Notes under the pieces: generated by a model
The model's database searches: none
The model's input: only the letters and a program-made list of their open reading frames with translations
What the model was told of the DNA's origin: nothing
Position numbers and translations under genes: made by a program
Shown: in pieces, positions 34,393 to 43,173 of the stretch
Layout of the letters: each line of letters begins with the position of its first letter
Numbering within the stretch: position 1 is the first letter of the stretch
DNA from: UMGS1002 sp050309735
GTDB lineage: Bacteria > Bacillota > Clostridia > Oscillospirales > CAG-272
Direction: 5' to 3'
DNA: 64,000 bases
Assembly: GCA_050309735.1 (NCBI GenBank)
Contig: JBNRMS010000068.1
Location: 54,922 to 118,921, forward strand

Positions 34393-34956
34393 TTATGTTT
34401 TTGCGGGTTTCAGAAGTGTGACGTATGCCACCCCGTATTTCGCGGACTTTATCACCTCATATTTATCGCAAGCCGGCAAGCCTCCGAATATATCGGCGTC
34501 GCCGCTCTCGCAGACAATCAAGGAGGAGGGCAAGAGCAGTTTATATTCCGAGAGCAGCATAAGAGACTTTGCAATCAGCCCGGTGTGATAGGGCGGGTCG
34601 AGGAAAACAATGTCAAAGGCGGCCCCGCCCGAGAATCGGCGCAGCGCCTCGGCATAGTCGGCGCGGATAACTGTGCATGAGGAGCCAAGCCTTGTCTTCT
34701 CGGCGTTTTTCTTTATTATATCAACAGCTCCCGGAGAAGCATCGCACAGATATGCGTGCGCCGCGCCCCGGCTGAGCGCTTCAAGCCCAAGCTGCCCCGA
34801 GCCGGCAAAAAGGTCAAGAACCACCCTGCCCGAAAGCTCAAACTGTATCATAGAAAATATCGCTTCTTTGGCTCGCTCGGAGGTAGGTCGGGTTGCCTCT
34901 CCTTCAAGCGTGTAAAGGCGGACGCCCCGCGCCGCGCCGGTTATTATTCTCATCAT
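34393..34956 (-). CDS. rsmD: 16S rRNA (guanine(966)-N2)-methyltransferase
   Basis: 187 residues. N-terminus RIITGAARG and TRPTSERAKEAIFSM, then the SAM motif VLDLFAGSGQLGLEALSRGA and the catalytic VFLDPPYHTG (DPPY). Cytoplasmic, acts on the 30S head. The ATG pair at the start is ambiguous by one codon. First gene of the rsmD-coaD pair. Confidence 0.96.
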   Translation of the reverse strand: MMRIITGAARGVRLYTLEGEATRPTSERAKEAIFSMIQFELSGRVVLDLFAGSGQLGLEALSRGAAHAYLCDASPGAVDIIKKNAEKTRLGSSCTVIRADYAEALRRFSGGAAFDIVFLDPPYHTGLIAKSLMLLSEYKLLLPSSLIVCESGDADIFGGLPACDKYEVIKSAKYGVAYVTLLKPAKT

Positions 34957-35031
34957 TATGCCTATGCCTTCATTTCTCTGTTTATTATTTTACCATATGC
35001 GGAAGTGTCTTTCAAGCAATAATTATTATTT

Positions 35032-36885
35032 TCATTTATCCTTATGATCCATATGATCCTTATGAAAATAATCATAAACCGCCCCCGCGTCGCGCTCGGA
35101 CAGCCCCTTAACGCCGTAAAGTTCATCTATCCCAGCTCGCTTTATCGCCGCAAGCCCACCAAAATGCGTGAGCAGCAGTTTGGCTTTTTTCTCACCGATG
35201 CCGCGTATCGCCGTGAGTGACGAGGTCACAAGCGTCTTTCGCTTTGCCGCGCTCGTTTTTATGTGGGTGAAGCGGTGAACCTCCTCCTGTATCCGGTAAA
35301 TCAGCATATATACCAGCTTCTCGCGCGCGATATTTATCTCACCATCGTCGCTCACAAGCGCGCGGGTCTTGTGATAATCGTCCTTGACCATGCCGAAAAC
35401 CGGGATATTAAATCCCCTCTCCTCCATAAGACCGCGTATTGTCGAGACGTGCCCCCGCCCGCCGTCAAGAAGTATCAGGTCGGGAAGATGTGAAAACGAG
35501 CCCGATGTGTCGCTCGCGTGAGAGAGACGGCGCTCTATCGCCTCGCGCATTGCCGCGTAATCGTCGGGTCCGGCGGCCTCCCTTATCGTAAAGCTCCGAT
35601 AATCTTTTTTTGTAAATTTTCCGCTCTCGCAGACAATCATGCCGCACCGTGCGCTCTCGCTACCGATATTTGAAACGTCATATGCCTCAATCCGCTCGGG
35701 CAGAAAATCAAGTCCGAGCAGTTCGGCAAGGCGCGCCAGCGTTCTCTCGTCACGCTGCGCGGCCTCGCGGAATTCGCGTGCTTTTTCAGCAGCGTTTGTC
35801 AGCGCCATTTCGCAAAGCTTTTTTGCCTCACCCCGCTCGGGCGTGCGAACTGAAATCTTCCGCCCTGCCATATCCGAGAGGCAGGCGGCGAGTGAGCTTC
35901 GGTCGTCTTGCTCAAGCGCAAAGGATATAAGGATTTTAGGCGGGATATATCCCCGCGCCTTGTAATAACCGCAGATGAAGGCACCCATCCCCTCTGCCTC
36001 GGCAATCTCCCCCGCACCGAAGGCGAAGTCGGTCTTGTCGCTCATCACTCCGTCGCGAACCGAGAGAATCGAAACGGCCGAGCAGTCTCCCCCGTCAAAA
36101 AGAGCAATAACGTCGGCTTCCACTCCCGGAGATGTGACAACCTTCTGCCGCTCGCGCAGCCGGTCGAGCGCCGCGAGTGTGTCGCGACAGCGCGCCGCCT
36201 CCTCATATCTCTCCTCGGCGGCATAGCGCTCCATCTTCTCGCCAAGCTCCCGCCTGACCGCCGCCGTATTTCCACCGAGGATATCGGCCGCGGCGGCAAT
36301 CATTGCCGCGTATTCCTCGCTGCTAACATTTCCCGTGCAAAGACCGCAGCAGCGCCCCATCTGATAGTAAATGCAAGGGCGCCCACGCCCGATGTCGCGC
36401 GGGAAAACACGCGAACACGAAGGCAGGAGAAACGCCTTTGAGATGGCGCCGATAACCGAATATACCGTTGAGGTGCTCGAATAGGGGCCGTAATACTTTG
36501 CCTTATCTCCGGCGCGGCTGCGCGTCATGACAAGGCGGGGATACTCGCCCTCGGTTATCTTGATATACGGGTATGATTTCGCATCTTTGAGCTTGATATT
36601 ATATTTCGGGGAATACTGCTTAATATATGCGTTTTCAAGCGTCAGCGCCTCGATTTCAGTGTCGCAGATAACAGTGTCGAAATCCCGGACAAGCGATATC
36701 ATTCGCTCGGTTTTTGGGTTTTTCGAGCCGGCTTGAAAATACTGCGCCACGCGGTGCTTAAGCTTGCGCGATTTGCCGACATAAATTACTCTCCCCGACC
36801 CGTCTCGCATAATATAAATGCCGGGGCTGGCCGGCAGCGCATTTGCCTTTTCGAGCAGATACGCAACTCTATCTTCTTTTTTCAT
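35032..36885 (-). CDS. uvrC: Excinuclease ABC subunit C
   Basis: 617 residues. Makes the dual incisions of nucleotide-excision repair with UvrAB. N-terminal GIY-YIG nuclease (PGIYIMRDG and VIYVGKS, about 21-40), a Cys-rich segment CIYYQMGRCCGLC, a UVR motif (EERYEEAARCRD), the RNase H-like 3' nuclease (EAYDVSN, LILLDGGRGHV) and a C-terminal helix-hairpin-helix (IRGIGEKKAKLLLTHFG). The start is placed at the ATG with GAGAG upstream rather than 39 bases earlier. The final His/Asp-rich tail (HKDHMDHKDK) is unusual. Confidence 0.96.
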   Translation of the reverse strand: MKKEDRVAYLLEKANALPASPGIYIMRDGSGRVIYVGKSRKLKHRVAQYFQAGSKNPKTERMISLVRDFDTVICDTEIEALTLENAYIKQYSPKYNIKLKDAKSYPYIKITEGEYPRLVMTRSRAGDKAKYYGPYSSTSTVYSVIGAISKAFLLPSCSRVFPRDIGRGRPCIYYQMGRCCGLCTGNVSSEEYAAMIAAAADILGGNTAAVRRELGEKMERYAAEERYEEAARCRDTLAALDRLRERQKVVTSPGVEADVIALFDGGDCSAVSILSVRDGVMSDKTDFAFGAGEIAEAEGMGAFICGYYKARGYIPPKILISFALEQDDRSSLAACLSDMAGRKISVRTPERGEAKKLCEMALTNAAEKAREFREAAQRDERTLARLAELLGLDFLPERIEAYDVSNIGSESARCGMIVCESGKFTKKDYRSFTIREAAGPDDYAAMREAIERRLSHASDTSGSFSHLPDLILLDGGRGHVSTIRGLMEERGFNIPVFGMVKDDYHKTRALVSDDGEINIAREKLVYMLIYRIQEEVHRFTHIKTSAAKRKTLVTSSLTAIRGIGEKKAKLLLTHFGGLAAIKRAGIDELYGVKGLSERDAGAVYDYFHKDHMDHKDK

Positions 36886-36955
36886 AATATCTCTCGCTAA
36901 CACTAATTCCAAGTCAGAAAGCAAAACAGACTATCCGAGGTGTGTAATGATCCAA

Positions 36956-37008
36956 GGGCAAGACGGCGTCTTGCCCTGCTATTAAAACGGCGGGAGTGTC
37001 CTCCCGCC
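36956..37008 (-). terminator. Terminator of the HPr gene, with a second palindrome
   Basis: Hairpin 36989-37008 (GGCGGGAG and complement, 4-base loop) is followed on the minus strand by GTTTTAAT. A second near-perfect palindrome (GGGCAAGACG and complement) lies at 36956-36976, further downstream. The first also has TCTTTTAT on the plus strand. Confidence 0.75.
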
Positions 37009-37042
37009 TCTTTTATCTATTCTGATTATTCTGAATTTTCTC

Positions 37043-37306
37043 TTATTCGGCAAATCCCGTTTCAATAAGCGCGGCGAGCCCTTCTATGGCTTCATTCTCA
37101 TCCGAACCTTCGGCGCGCAGAGTTATTGTCATCCCCTTTGCTATCCCGAGCGACAGAACGCCGAGCAAGCTCTTAGCGCTGACAACTCTGTCGTCCTTCT
37201 CAACCTTTATGACCGAACGATAGCTGTTTGCTTTCTGGACAAAAAAGGTTGCAGGTCTGGCGTGAAGGCCGATATTGTTAGTAATTTTTACATCACGTGA
37301 AATCAT
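37043..37306 (-). CDS. HPr phosphocarrier protein
   Basis: 87 residues. Phosphoryl carrier of the PTS and, in Firmicutes, corepressor of CcpA. The active His is in GLHARPA (His15 position). The regulatory serine is in SAKSLLGVLSLG (Ser46 position), the target of HPr kinase, so carbon-catabolite control is expected. The start is the ATG at MISRDVKI; an in-frame start 69 bases upstream falls inside the promoter. Single-gene unit, no PtsI neighbour. Confidence 0.93.
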   Translation of the reverse strand: MISRDVKITNNIGLHARPATFFVQKANSYRSVIKVEKDDRVVSAKSLLGVLSLGIAKGMTITLRAEGSDENEAIEGLAALIETGFAE

Positions 37307-37346
37307 ATCAAAGCTCCTAATTTTATATGCGTCGACTGTTAATATT

Positions 37347-37375
37347 AGTATATCAAAATCCGAGCCTAAAATCAA
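37347..37375 (-). promoter_or_regulatory. Promoter of the HPr gene
   Basis: TTGATT, 17-base spacer, TATACT on the minus strand, 41 bases before the HPr ATG. Confidence 0.8.
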
Positions 37376-37455
37376 TAGTCATTTCTTTGTTGTTTTAAAT
37401 GAATTTTTTCAATCTCCGACAGAGGTAATATGTCATTTCACACAGAATTGCATCA

Positions 37456-38007
37456 TTAGGTCACGGGAGTTATGCCGGTTATTATCATATGAAGGGTAAC
37501 CTTATCGGTATAGAGCGTGATTTTTTGACCGACGGCAAGGTATTGCTCGCCCCCAAGACGGAAATACCCGTCCGACGCGGAACCCTCGCAAAGAAAGGCG
37601 CCGTTGGCATCGACATAGGTAAATTCGGGATACTCGGCAAGCACGGCTTTGTCCTCGCTGTCTCTTATATACTTCGAGGCCGGTTTGAGAATCAGCGTAT
37701 CGCTTCCGGCGCTCTTGTTTGTATGACTTGAAAAGCTTGTTACGCCGAGCAGCTCGCCCGCCTGCTCACCTGTGCTAAAATAAAGTATGTCTCCCTCCTT
37801 CAAGAATCCCGGCAGAGTGTAGCTGACGGCACTTAGCGAAAAGCTAACGCTGTACTCAGACATCTCCTCCGAGAAGCCAAGCGCCCGCATAAGCGTGTAT
37901 CTGAAGCTAACCCCAAGGATCGCAAGAACAATCAGAAGCATTATTATAGCATCAAGTATATTAAATCTAACGCCTGACCTTGCTCTTTTTTCGGTATTAT
38001 TCTTCAT
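37456..38007 (-). CDS. DUF4330-like single-pass membrane protein B
   Basis: 183 residues. Short basic cytoplasmic N-terminus, then the FNILDAIIMLLIVLAILG transmembrane helix, followed by an extracytoplasmic beta-rich domain. RFNILDAIIMLL is the family-like start. No known enzymatic motif. It overlaps the upstream paralogue by four bases (ATGA) and has GGAGGTG as the ribosome binding site. The pair follows an O-antigen-ligase-like gene, which suggests an envelope glycan or export role, but this is inference. Confidence 0.75.
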   Translation of the reverse strand: MKNNTEKRARSGVRFNILDAIIMLLIVLAILGVSFRYTLMRALGFSEEMSEYSVSFSLSAVSYTLPGFLKEGDILYFSTGEQAGELLGVTSFSSHTNKSAGSDTLILKPASKYIRDSEDKAVLAEYPEFTYVDANGAFLCEGSASDGYFRLGGEQYLAVGQKITLYTDKVTLHMIITGITPVT

Positions 38008-38576
38008 GAAACCACCTCCGCCGAAGAGTAAATCTCATAGAGCGAGACGCAGGTGCCCGTTCCCGTAAATCCCGCGAAACAAAGAGTTATAGGAGAGCCC
38101 ACCGATATGCGGTTGCCGCTGAGAGTGAATCCCCTTCCTTCCTTGTAGTCTGCTCTTGCCTCTATTGTAATCTTGAGCGTTTTGGGTATATTCCCGTTTA
38201 TATCGGGCGGATATGACGATGAAACAAGCCCTCCCTTTTCGCCGTCGAGCCTGTATCTCTTTGTGTCCTCAATCTTTATCGAGGTGACGATACCTATATC
38301 ATTCTTCCCCGCCGCGTCATAAGCCGTGTCGCCGATGAGAAGCAGGTCAGACATAGCTCCGTCGACATTTTCAATCTCGATTGTGTATGATATCATCCTC
38401 TGATCATTTCCAATGCCTATAAAGGGCATCGGCAAAAAGAAGGACGCCACAAGAAAGGCGATGGCTAAAATGGCCAGCACAAAGATTATATCAAGCAAAT
38501 TTATACGGCGCCACAAGGGCTTTGCGGCAATCTCCGCGCCCCCCGCGAGATGCTCGTCTGTAAGTTTATATTTCAA
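38004..38576 (-). CDS. DUF4330-like single-pass membrane protein A
   Basis: 190 residues with the same layout as protein B: a 30-residue cytoplasmic start, the WRRINLLDIIFVLAILAI transmembrane helix, then an outside beta-rich domain. A TTG is the best start because GGAGGT lies directly upstream of it; the longer reading starting at 38594 would include that site. Translationally coupled to protein B. Confidence 0.75.
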   Translation of the reverse strand: MKYKLTDEHLAGGAEIAAKPLWRRINLLDIIFVLAILAIAFLVASFFLPMPFIGIGNDQRMISYTIEIENVDGAMSDLLLIGDTAYDAAGKNDIGIVTSIKIEDTKRYRLDGEKGGLVSSSYPPDINGNIPKTLKITIEARADYKEGRGFTLSGNRISVGSPITLCFAGFTGTGTCVSLYEIYSSAEVVS

Positions 38577-38615
38577 AGCCTTACCTCCGTTCAATGATAT
38601 CTTTTAATCGGTTAG

Positions 38616-40520
38616 TTAAATTGTTATATCTGCCGAGTCGGGTCTTGATTTATCGTATATAGATTCCTTTTCCTTGTTAATAGAATTTATAAAGGAAACG
38701 GTAAGCGCCATGACTATCCAAAAGAGAAAGAAAACCCTAAAGTTGTACCAAATATGGTCGAATACTCCCATAACGAGTATAGCAAAAATGCCCGAGACAC
38801 CCGCCGCCACAATCATCCTGTCAACGCCCTCGGCCTTCTTAATAAACTCAAAACTCTTCTGAATAAAGAAGAATATTATGGCCGCGAATATCACAATTCC
38901 AAATATCCCGGTCTCTGTTAAGAGCTGCAATATTAAATTGTGAGCATGAGGAGCCGCTTCGGTGCCGGCATATGCGAAAACAGGATAGACCTGCTCAAAG
39001 GCGGCCTGACCGACCCCTATTCCGCCTATCCAAACCTCGCGCAGCATTCTTATAACTCCGCGCCAAGAAATCACCCTATAATATGTCGAGGAATCGGCCA
39101 TATTGCCGATACTCATAAACCTGCCGACAAGGCTTCCGGGCAGAAGGTATGACATAAGCGGCGAGAGCGCACCGAGCGCCAGCAGTGTCGCAAGCGTATT
39201 TTGACTGTATATTAAAAACAGGAGAATAATTCCGGCAAGCGCTCCGAGCCATGCCCCGCGTGACCATGTCCACACAAGGCAAAGCAGGACGGCTCCGGTT
39301 GAGAGCATGAGAAGGAAGCGAGGCTTAAAGCCTCGGGTGTTAATCGTCAGAACAAGCAGCAGCGGAATTATGAGAATGAGATATCCCCCGAGCACATTAG
39401 GGTTGTCAAAAAACGAAGTTGCGCGCCCCGGAATGTAGGAAAACATCTCGGTGTCGAGCCAGTTTGCCGTGATATTTCCAAAGAGATACTGCACAGTGCC
39501 GTAAAGCGAAGAAATAGTCAGCGAAACGGCGAGCGCCGCCAGCACATGAAGGCAGTGCTCGCGAGTGCGAATAAGATTGACTGTCAGGAAATATCCGATC
39601 AGCAACACCGAATATATCAAGGCCGCCCTAAGTGACGCACCACCGCCCACGCTTACAATTCCGCCTAAAAGAAAATTCATCCCGAAAATCGCAATAAAGA
39701 TATCAATTAAGCCAATATGCACTATCCGCTTGCCGCGAAAGCACTTAATAAGATGACTCGTCGCGGTAGTCAGAACACCGAGCGCAAGAAGCATTGTCGG
39801 GTGCCGGAAAAAAGAGAGAAAGGGCACAGCGACTATAAGGCCGATTATTCCCGCTTCGGGCTGACAGAAAATCATCCAAACAATAACAAGCGCCAGAATC
39901 GCGGTTAATATATAAACCGGGTTGATAAAGTAGGTCATAAGCCCTACGAACATACCCAGAATAACCGCCGCATTATATTTCGCGCTGCCCGAGCGCTGCT
40001 TCTGCGTGAGCTTTGACTCGGGGATTTTTAACAGGCCCATGAAAAGATAGCTTGCAATCCAGCTTCCCTGTATTGCCAGAGCCAGTGTTTTCTTACTGTA
40101 GAGCATGAGAATCGAAACAATAACCATAATCCCACCGATGATAAGCTGAATGATATCGCCCTCATGCCCCATCGCGAAAACCCTGATTGTATACATCAGC
40201 ATTGTGTATATGCCGAATATAACAAAAAACGCGCCGTACATGCGAAGGCCGCAGCCAAGAAGATAATCGGCCGCCGCACCAAACCATTTGAGGATGAGGC
40301 TGTTCTCAAATCCCCGCGCGGCGCGGCGCCTGATTCTTTTGAAGAATGTGTTCTTTCCTCGCTTGCGTCTTGCCGAAAACCCCAAAAGACCGCGCTCAAA
40401 AAGCGCTTCCTCGCGGTTGTAGGAGGTGAAAATTGTCCCAAAAAAGCCCTCTCGGATGCTCTTGTAAAGCCATCCTGCCACAGAGCGAAAAATGTTAACA
40501 AACAAGCTCCGGTTATACAT
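38616..40520 (-). CDS. O-antigen ligase-like membrane protein (Wzy/WaaL superfamily)
   Basis: 634 residues with about 12 to 14 transmembrane segments. The conserved outside loop typical of O-antigen ligases is recognisable near the C-terminus (GIGVGQAAFEQVYPVFAY, then EAAPHAHNLILQLLTETG with the family His). Similar proteins in Firmicutes polymerise or attach surface polysaccharide. A basic N-terminal cytoplasmic arm of about 80 residues is present. The start is set by GGAAGG 10 bases upstream. Followed at short distance by the two DUF4330-like genes, which may be partners. Confidence 0.87.
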   Translation of the reverse strand: MYNRSLFVNIFRSVAGWLYKSIREGFFGTIFTSYNREEALFERGLLGFSARRKRGKNTFFKRIRRRAARGFENSLILKWFGAAADYLLGCGLRMYGAFFVIFGIYTMLMYTIRVFAMGHEGDIIQLIIGGIMVIVSILMLYSKKTLALAIQGSWIASYLFMGLLKIPESKLTQKQRSGSAKYNAAVILGMFVGLMTYFINPVYILTAILALVIVWMIFCQPEAGIIGLIVAVPFLSFFRHPTMLLALGVLTTATSHLIKCFRGKRIVHIGLIDIFIAIFGMNFLLGGIVSVGGGASLRAALIYSVLLIGYFLTVNLIRTREHCLHVLAALAVSLTISSLYGTVQYLFGNITANWLDTEMFSYIPGRATSFFDNPNVLGGYLILIIPLLLVLTINTRGFKPRFLLMLSTGAVLLCLVWTWSRGAWLGALAGIILLFLIYSQNTLATLLALGALSPLMSYLLPGSLVGRFMSIGNMADSSTYYRVISWRGVIRMLREVWIGGIGVGQAAFEQVYPVFAYAGTEAAPHAHNLILQLLTETGIFGIVIFAAIIFFFIQKSFEFIKKAEGVDRMIVAAGVSGIFAILVMGVFDHIWYNFRVFFLFWIVMALTVSFINSINKEKESIYDKSRPDSADITI

Positions 40521-40595
40521 CGCTGAAAATCCTTCCCGCCGCCCAGGTTCAGAACTCAAAAGCCTCTCCTCCTTTACTATTTATTATTTATTCTT

Positions 40596-41300
40596 CTATT
40601 CTTCATCCAAATCTAAAATCAGGTCGGGCCGCCGCTCGGCTGTCAGACGATAGGCTTCCTCTTGCCGCCATTTCTCAATATTGGCGTGATGCCCCGACAA
40701 GAGCACCTCGGGAACCTTCCTCCCCCGAAATTCATATGGGCGAGTGTACTGCGGATATTCGAGCAGCCCTGAGGATATGCTCTCCTCGATATGGCATTCG
40801 GGCGAGGCAAGAACTCCGTCGGCAAGGCGCGCCACACAGTCAACCAGTATGCAGGCGGGTATCTCCCCGCCGGTCAGCACAAAGTCGCCGATTGAAATTT
40901 CCTCGTCGACAATCTCATCAATCACGCGCTGATCAACGCCTTCATAATGCCCGCAAAGGATTATTAACTGGTCATATTGCGCGAGCCGCACCGCTGTGTC
41001 CTGATTGAGAATCATGCCCTTAGGAGACATATATATAACCCTTCGGTCTCCCTCTCCTATCTCCTCCCGATCGACAATAGCCCGGTAGCAATTGTATATC
41101 GGGGGCGCCATCATAAGCATCCCCATTCCGCCGCCATAGGGCGTGTCGTCAACCCGGCGGTGTTTATCTTCGGTATAATCTCTTATATTGTGTGTATTAA
41201 CACTGATAACTCCCGCACGCCGCGCACGGCCGATAATACTCTGGTCGAGTACATTGTCAACAAGATCGGGGAAAAGCGTCATTATATCAAATCTTTTCAT
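40596..41300 (-). CDS. trmD: tRNA (guanine(37)-N1)-methyltransferase
   Basis: 234 residues. Makes m1G37, needed for frame maintenance. FDIMTLFPD start, DDTPYGGGMGMLM, the knot segment ILCGHYEGVDQRV and SIGDFVLTGGEIPA (SAM site) are all present, and the C-terminal domain with HYT-like YTRPYEFRG is complete. It follows rimM by about 25 bases; rplS, often next, is absent. Confidence 0.97.
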   Translation of the reverse strand: MKRFDIMTLFPDLVDNVLDQSIIGRARRAGVISVNTHNIRDYTEDKHRRVDDTPYGGGMGMLMMAPPIYNCYRAIVDREEIGEGDRRVIYMSPKGMILNQDTAVRLAQYDQLIILCGHYEGVDQRVIDEIVDEEISIGDFVLTGGEIPACILVDCVARLADGVLASPECHIEESISSGLLEYPQYTRPYEFRGRKVPEVLLSGHHANIEKWRQEEAYRLTAERRPDLILDLDEE

Positions 41301-41323
41301 GAACACAAATAAGACCCGCCCTG

Positions 41324-41836
41324 TCAGTCAAACATACCTTGTATGGGTTTGACATAAATTCCGTTATCAAGGTCGATTTTCTCGACAAACTCCGAAACAG
41401 CCGGCATCATCTTCTCGCCCTTGGGTGTTTTAACCAAATATATATCCGACGCCCCGCCTTTTATTACATCCAAAAGATTGCCGTAAAGCCGCCCGTCTCG
41501 AGCGTCAATAACGGGGAGGCCGATAAGATCGGCGATAAAATGCCCTCCCTCACCGATAGCTGCCCTAATGTCCTCGCGTCGGGCGTATATCACTCTGCCT
41601 CGCATTGCCTCGGCCGCGTCAATGTCCTCGATGCCCTCTATCCTTGCAAGCACAAATTTTTTGAAAACCGAGGCTCGCTTTATCGAAACTGCGACGTACT
41701 CCTCGCCCTCCCGAAAGTATATCATCTCAAGCCCCGCGAGCAGCTCGGGAGTGTCGCACCAGGATTCAAGCTTTAGCATACCCTCAATCCCGTGAGTATT
41801 TATTATTTTTCCGCATTCAAGATATTCGGCTCTCAT
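41324..41836 (-). CDS. rimM: Ribosome maturation factor RimM
   Basis: 170 residues. N-terminal beta-barrel (ECGKIINTHGIEGMLKLES) and C-terminal PRC-barrel (LIGLPVIDARDGRLYGNLLDVI, ending PAVSEFVEKIDLDNGIYVKP). It aids 16S processing and 30S head assembly. It is in front of trmD as in most bacteria, but rpsP and the KH-domain gene are missing upstream, where a repeat array lies instead. A GTG three codons earlier is an alternative start. Confidence 0.95.
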   Translation of the reverse strand: MRAEYLECGKIINTHGIEGMLKLESWCDTPELLAGLEMIYFREGEEYVAVSIKRASVFKKFVLARIEGIEDIDAAEAMRGRVIYARREDIRAAIGEGGHFIADLIGLPVIDARDGRLYGNLLDVIKGGASDIYLVKTPKGEKMMPAVSEFVEKIDLDNGIYVKPIQGMFD

Positions 41837-41916
41837 AATCCGCACTCGCCTCTTTAATAATTTTATTCATGTTTTTTATCAATTAAGTTAACACTCTTAT
41901 ACTATAGCCTCAAATC

Positions 41917-42048
41917 GCAAGTTTCTCGGAAACCTGCCAATATGCATATTATACCATAGTCGCAAATGAATTTCTCCCATGCGTGACCTCGCCGTTGCGA
42001 CATCGCAGGTTTTTTCAAAACCTGCCAATATGCATATTATACCATAGT
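41917..42048 (-). repeat. Degenerate copies of the hairpin repeat, facing rimM
   Basis: Reverse-orientation relatives of the 29.7-kb units. One internally deleted 88-base unit (42028 down to about 41941) and a truncated second unit (41937 to 41917) are separated by identical 28-base segments at 41933-41960 and 42021-42048. The 21-base left arm at 41917-41937 is a perfect match to the arms at 29713. Each unit ends with an extended -10, TGgTATAAT on the minus strand (41948-41956 and 42036-42044), directed at rimM-trmD. Confidence 0.8.
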
Positions 42049-42162
42049 GGTCGGATATTTGCAACTCCCCGCCTCACTTTTTTGCATATACGGTCTTTAA
42101 ATACCGCACCGATGAATTATTTTCCATATCCTATTGAAATCATCGAAGATATCGGGTATAAT
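42049..42162 (+). promoter_or_regulatory. Upstream region and promoter of yajC
   Basis: The promoter is at 42134-42162: TTGAAA, 17-base spacer, TATAAT, 33 bases before the yajC ATG. Between the repeat and this promoter I see no gene. Confidence 0.8.
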
Positions 42163-42194
42163 AACTCTGACAAAAAAATTCAGGAGGATTTATA

Positions 42195-42515
42195 ATGTTC
42201 GGTCAACTCACAGCAAATGCGGGCAACGACCCGACAAGCCTGATTACAACAGTAGGCATGGCTGTCGTTTTAATCGCTGTTTTTTACTTTTTTGCGATAA
42301 GACCCCAGAGGAAGCAGGAAAAACTGGTAAATGAAATGCGCAATTCGCTCAAGGTGGGCGACGAAATCACCACCATCGGCGGAATTATCGGAAAGATAAT
42401 CAGTATCAAAGAAGAAACACTCATGATTGAAACCGGTCATGACCGCACAAAGATTCGCATTCTCAAATCTGCCGTCAGTAAAATCGACGTTCACGCCGAG
42501 GATGCAGACCAATAA
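42195..42515 (+). CDS. yajC: Preprotein translocase subunit YajC
   Basis: 106 residues. One transmembrane helix (GMAVVLIAVFYFFAIRPQRKQEK) followed by the conserved cytoplasmic part SLKVGDEITTIGGIIGKI. YajC is an accessory of SecDF-YidC. The family motif FAIRPQRKQ is exact. AGGAGG lies 8 bases before ATG. secD and secF do not follow, so yajC is separate here. Confidence 0.95.
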   Translation: MFGQLTANAGNDPTSLITTVGMAVVLIAVFYFFAIRPQRKQEKLVNEMRNSLKVGDEITTIGGIIGKIISIKEETLMIETGHDRTKIRILKSAVSKIDVHAEDADQ

Positions 42516-42533
42516 TTAAATACTAAAAATCAT

Positions 42534-42591
42534 AAAACACGCCCGCCGCGAATATTATCTAACAAGATTATTGTTCACGGAGGCGTGTTTT
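42534..42591 (+). promoter_or_regulatory. Terminator-like hairpin holding the ribosome binding site of the next gene
   Basis: 10-base stem (AAAACACGCC with GGCGTGTTTT) closing a 38-base region that itself can fold. The 3' arm overlaps the GGAGG of the TIGR04086-like gene, and the TTTT abuts its ATG. It can act as the yajC terminator and as an SD-masking structure. Confidence 0.65.
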
Positions 42592-43047
42592 ATGTCAAAT
42601 GAAGCAAGGAGAAAAACAAAACGCCGCGCCACAAGCGGCGAGCCCGACGCAAAAAAAAGCTTAATCAGCGGTTTTATTGTTACGGCGGCGGCCTCGGCGG
42701 TGCTGATTTTGCTTTTCTCGATTATTGTGTATTCAACACCTGACCCCGGCAAATTAGTGCTCCCCGCTGCGCTCGCCGCGGCCTATATTGCCTCCTATGC
42801 CGGAGGCTTCACCTCGGCTTGGAAAAACCGCGGCGAGCCCCTTCCCTGCGGCCTTCTCACCGGCGGCGCCTTCTTCGTTCTTCTTATTCTGCTCTCGCTC
42901 ATAATCCCCGACAGTGCCGCCTCCAAAATAAGCTTCTGGCCCTCGGTCGGTCTGCACTCGCTCCTCATTATCTTCTCGCTTCTCGGCGCCCTCTCGGCCA
43001 CAAGCCTGCGCGAATCGTCGCGACATCGGAGGCCGAGGAGAAGGTAA
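42592..43047 (+). CDS. TIGR04086-like four-helix membrane protein
   Basis: 151 residues. A basic 30-residue start, then four transmembrane segments (ISGFIVTAAASAVLILLFS, the segment after PGKL, the LLTGGAFFVLLILLSLI segment and a last one). The Gly-rich SYAGGFTSAWKNR loop between helices 2 and 3 and the gene order yajC then this gene match TIGR04086 family proteins. Function unknown; membrane location is certain, a link to Sec is only contextual. Confidence 0.78.
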   Translation: MSNEARRKTKRRATSGEPDAKKSLISGFIVTAAASAVLILLFSIIVYSTPDPGKLVLPAALAAAYIASYAGGFTSAWKNRGEPLPCGLLTGGAFFVLLILLSLIIPDSAASKISFWPSVGLHSLLIIFSLLGALSATSLRESSRHRRPRRR

Positions 43048-43129
43048 GTTTTTCTGGCGGCAAGCAACCCGGCTCGCCATAATTTGCGGCGATCCGAGTT
43101 TACCCATCAAAATCTTGCATCACAAAACA

Positions 43130-43167
43130 AAAAAGCAACCGAGGCTTGGCAGCCTCGGTTGCTTTTT
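43130..43167. terminator. Bidirectional terminator between convergent genes
   Basis: 17-base perfect stem AAAAAGCAACCGAGGCT with complement, 4-base loop, so that both strands end in a T-tract. It serves the TIGR04086-like gene and the ABM-domain gene. Confidence 0.92.
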
Positions 43168-43173
43168 GTGACC

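Noticed and set aside
42571..42591. Earlier in-frame start for the TIGR04086-like gene
   Set aside because: It would place the GGAGG site inside the coding region; the ATG at 42592 fits better.
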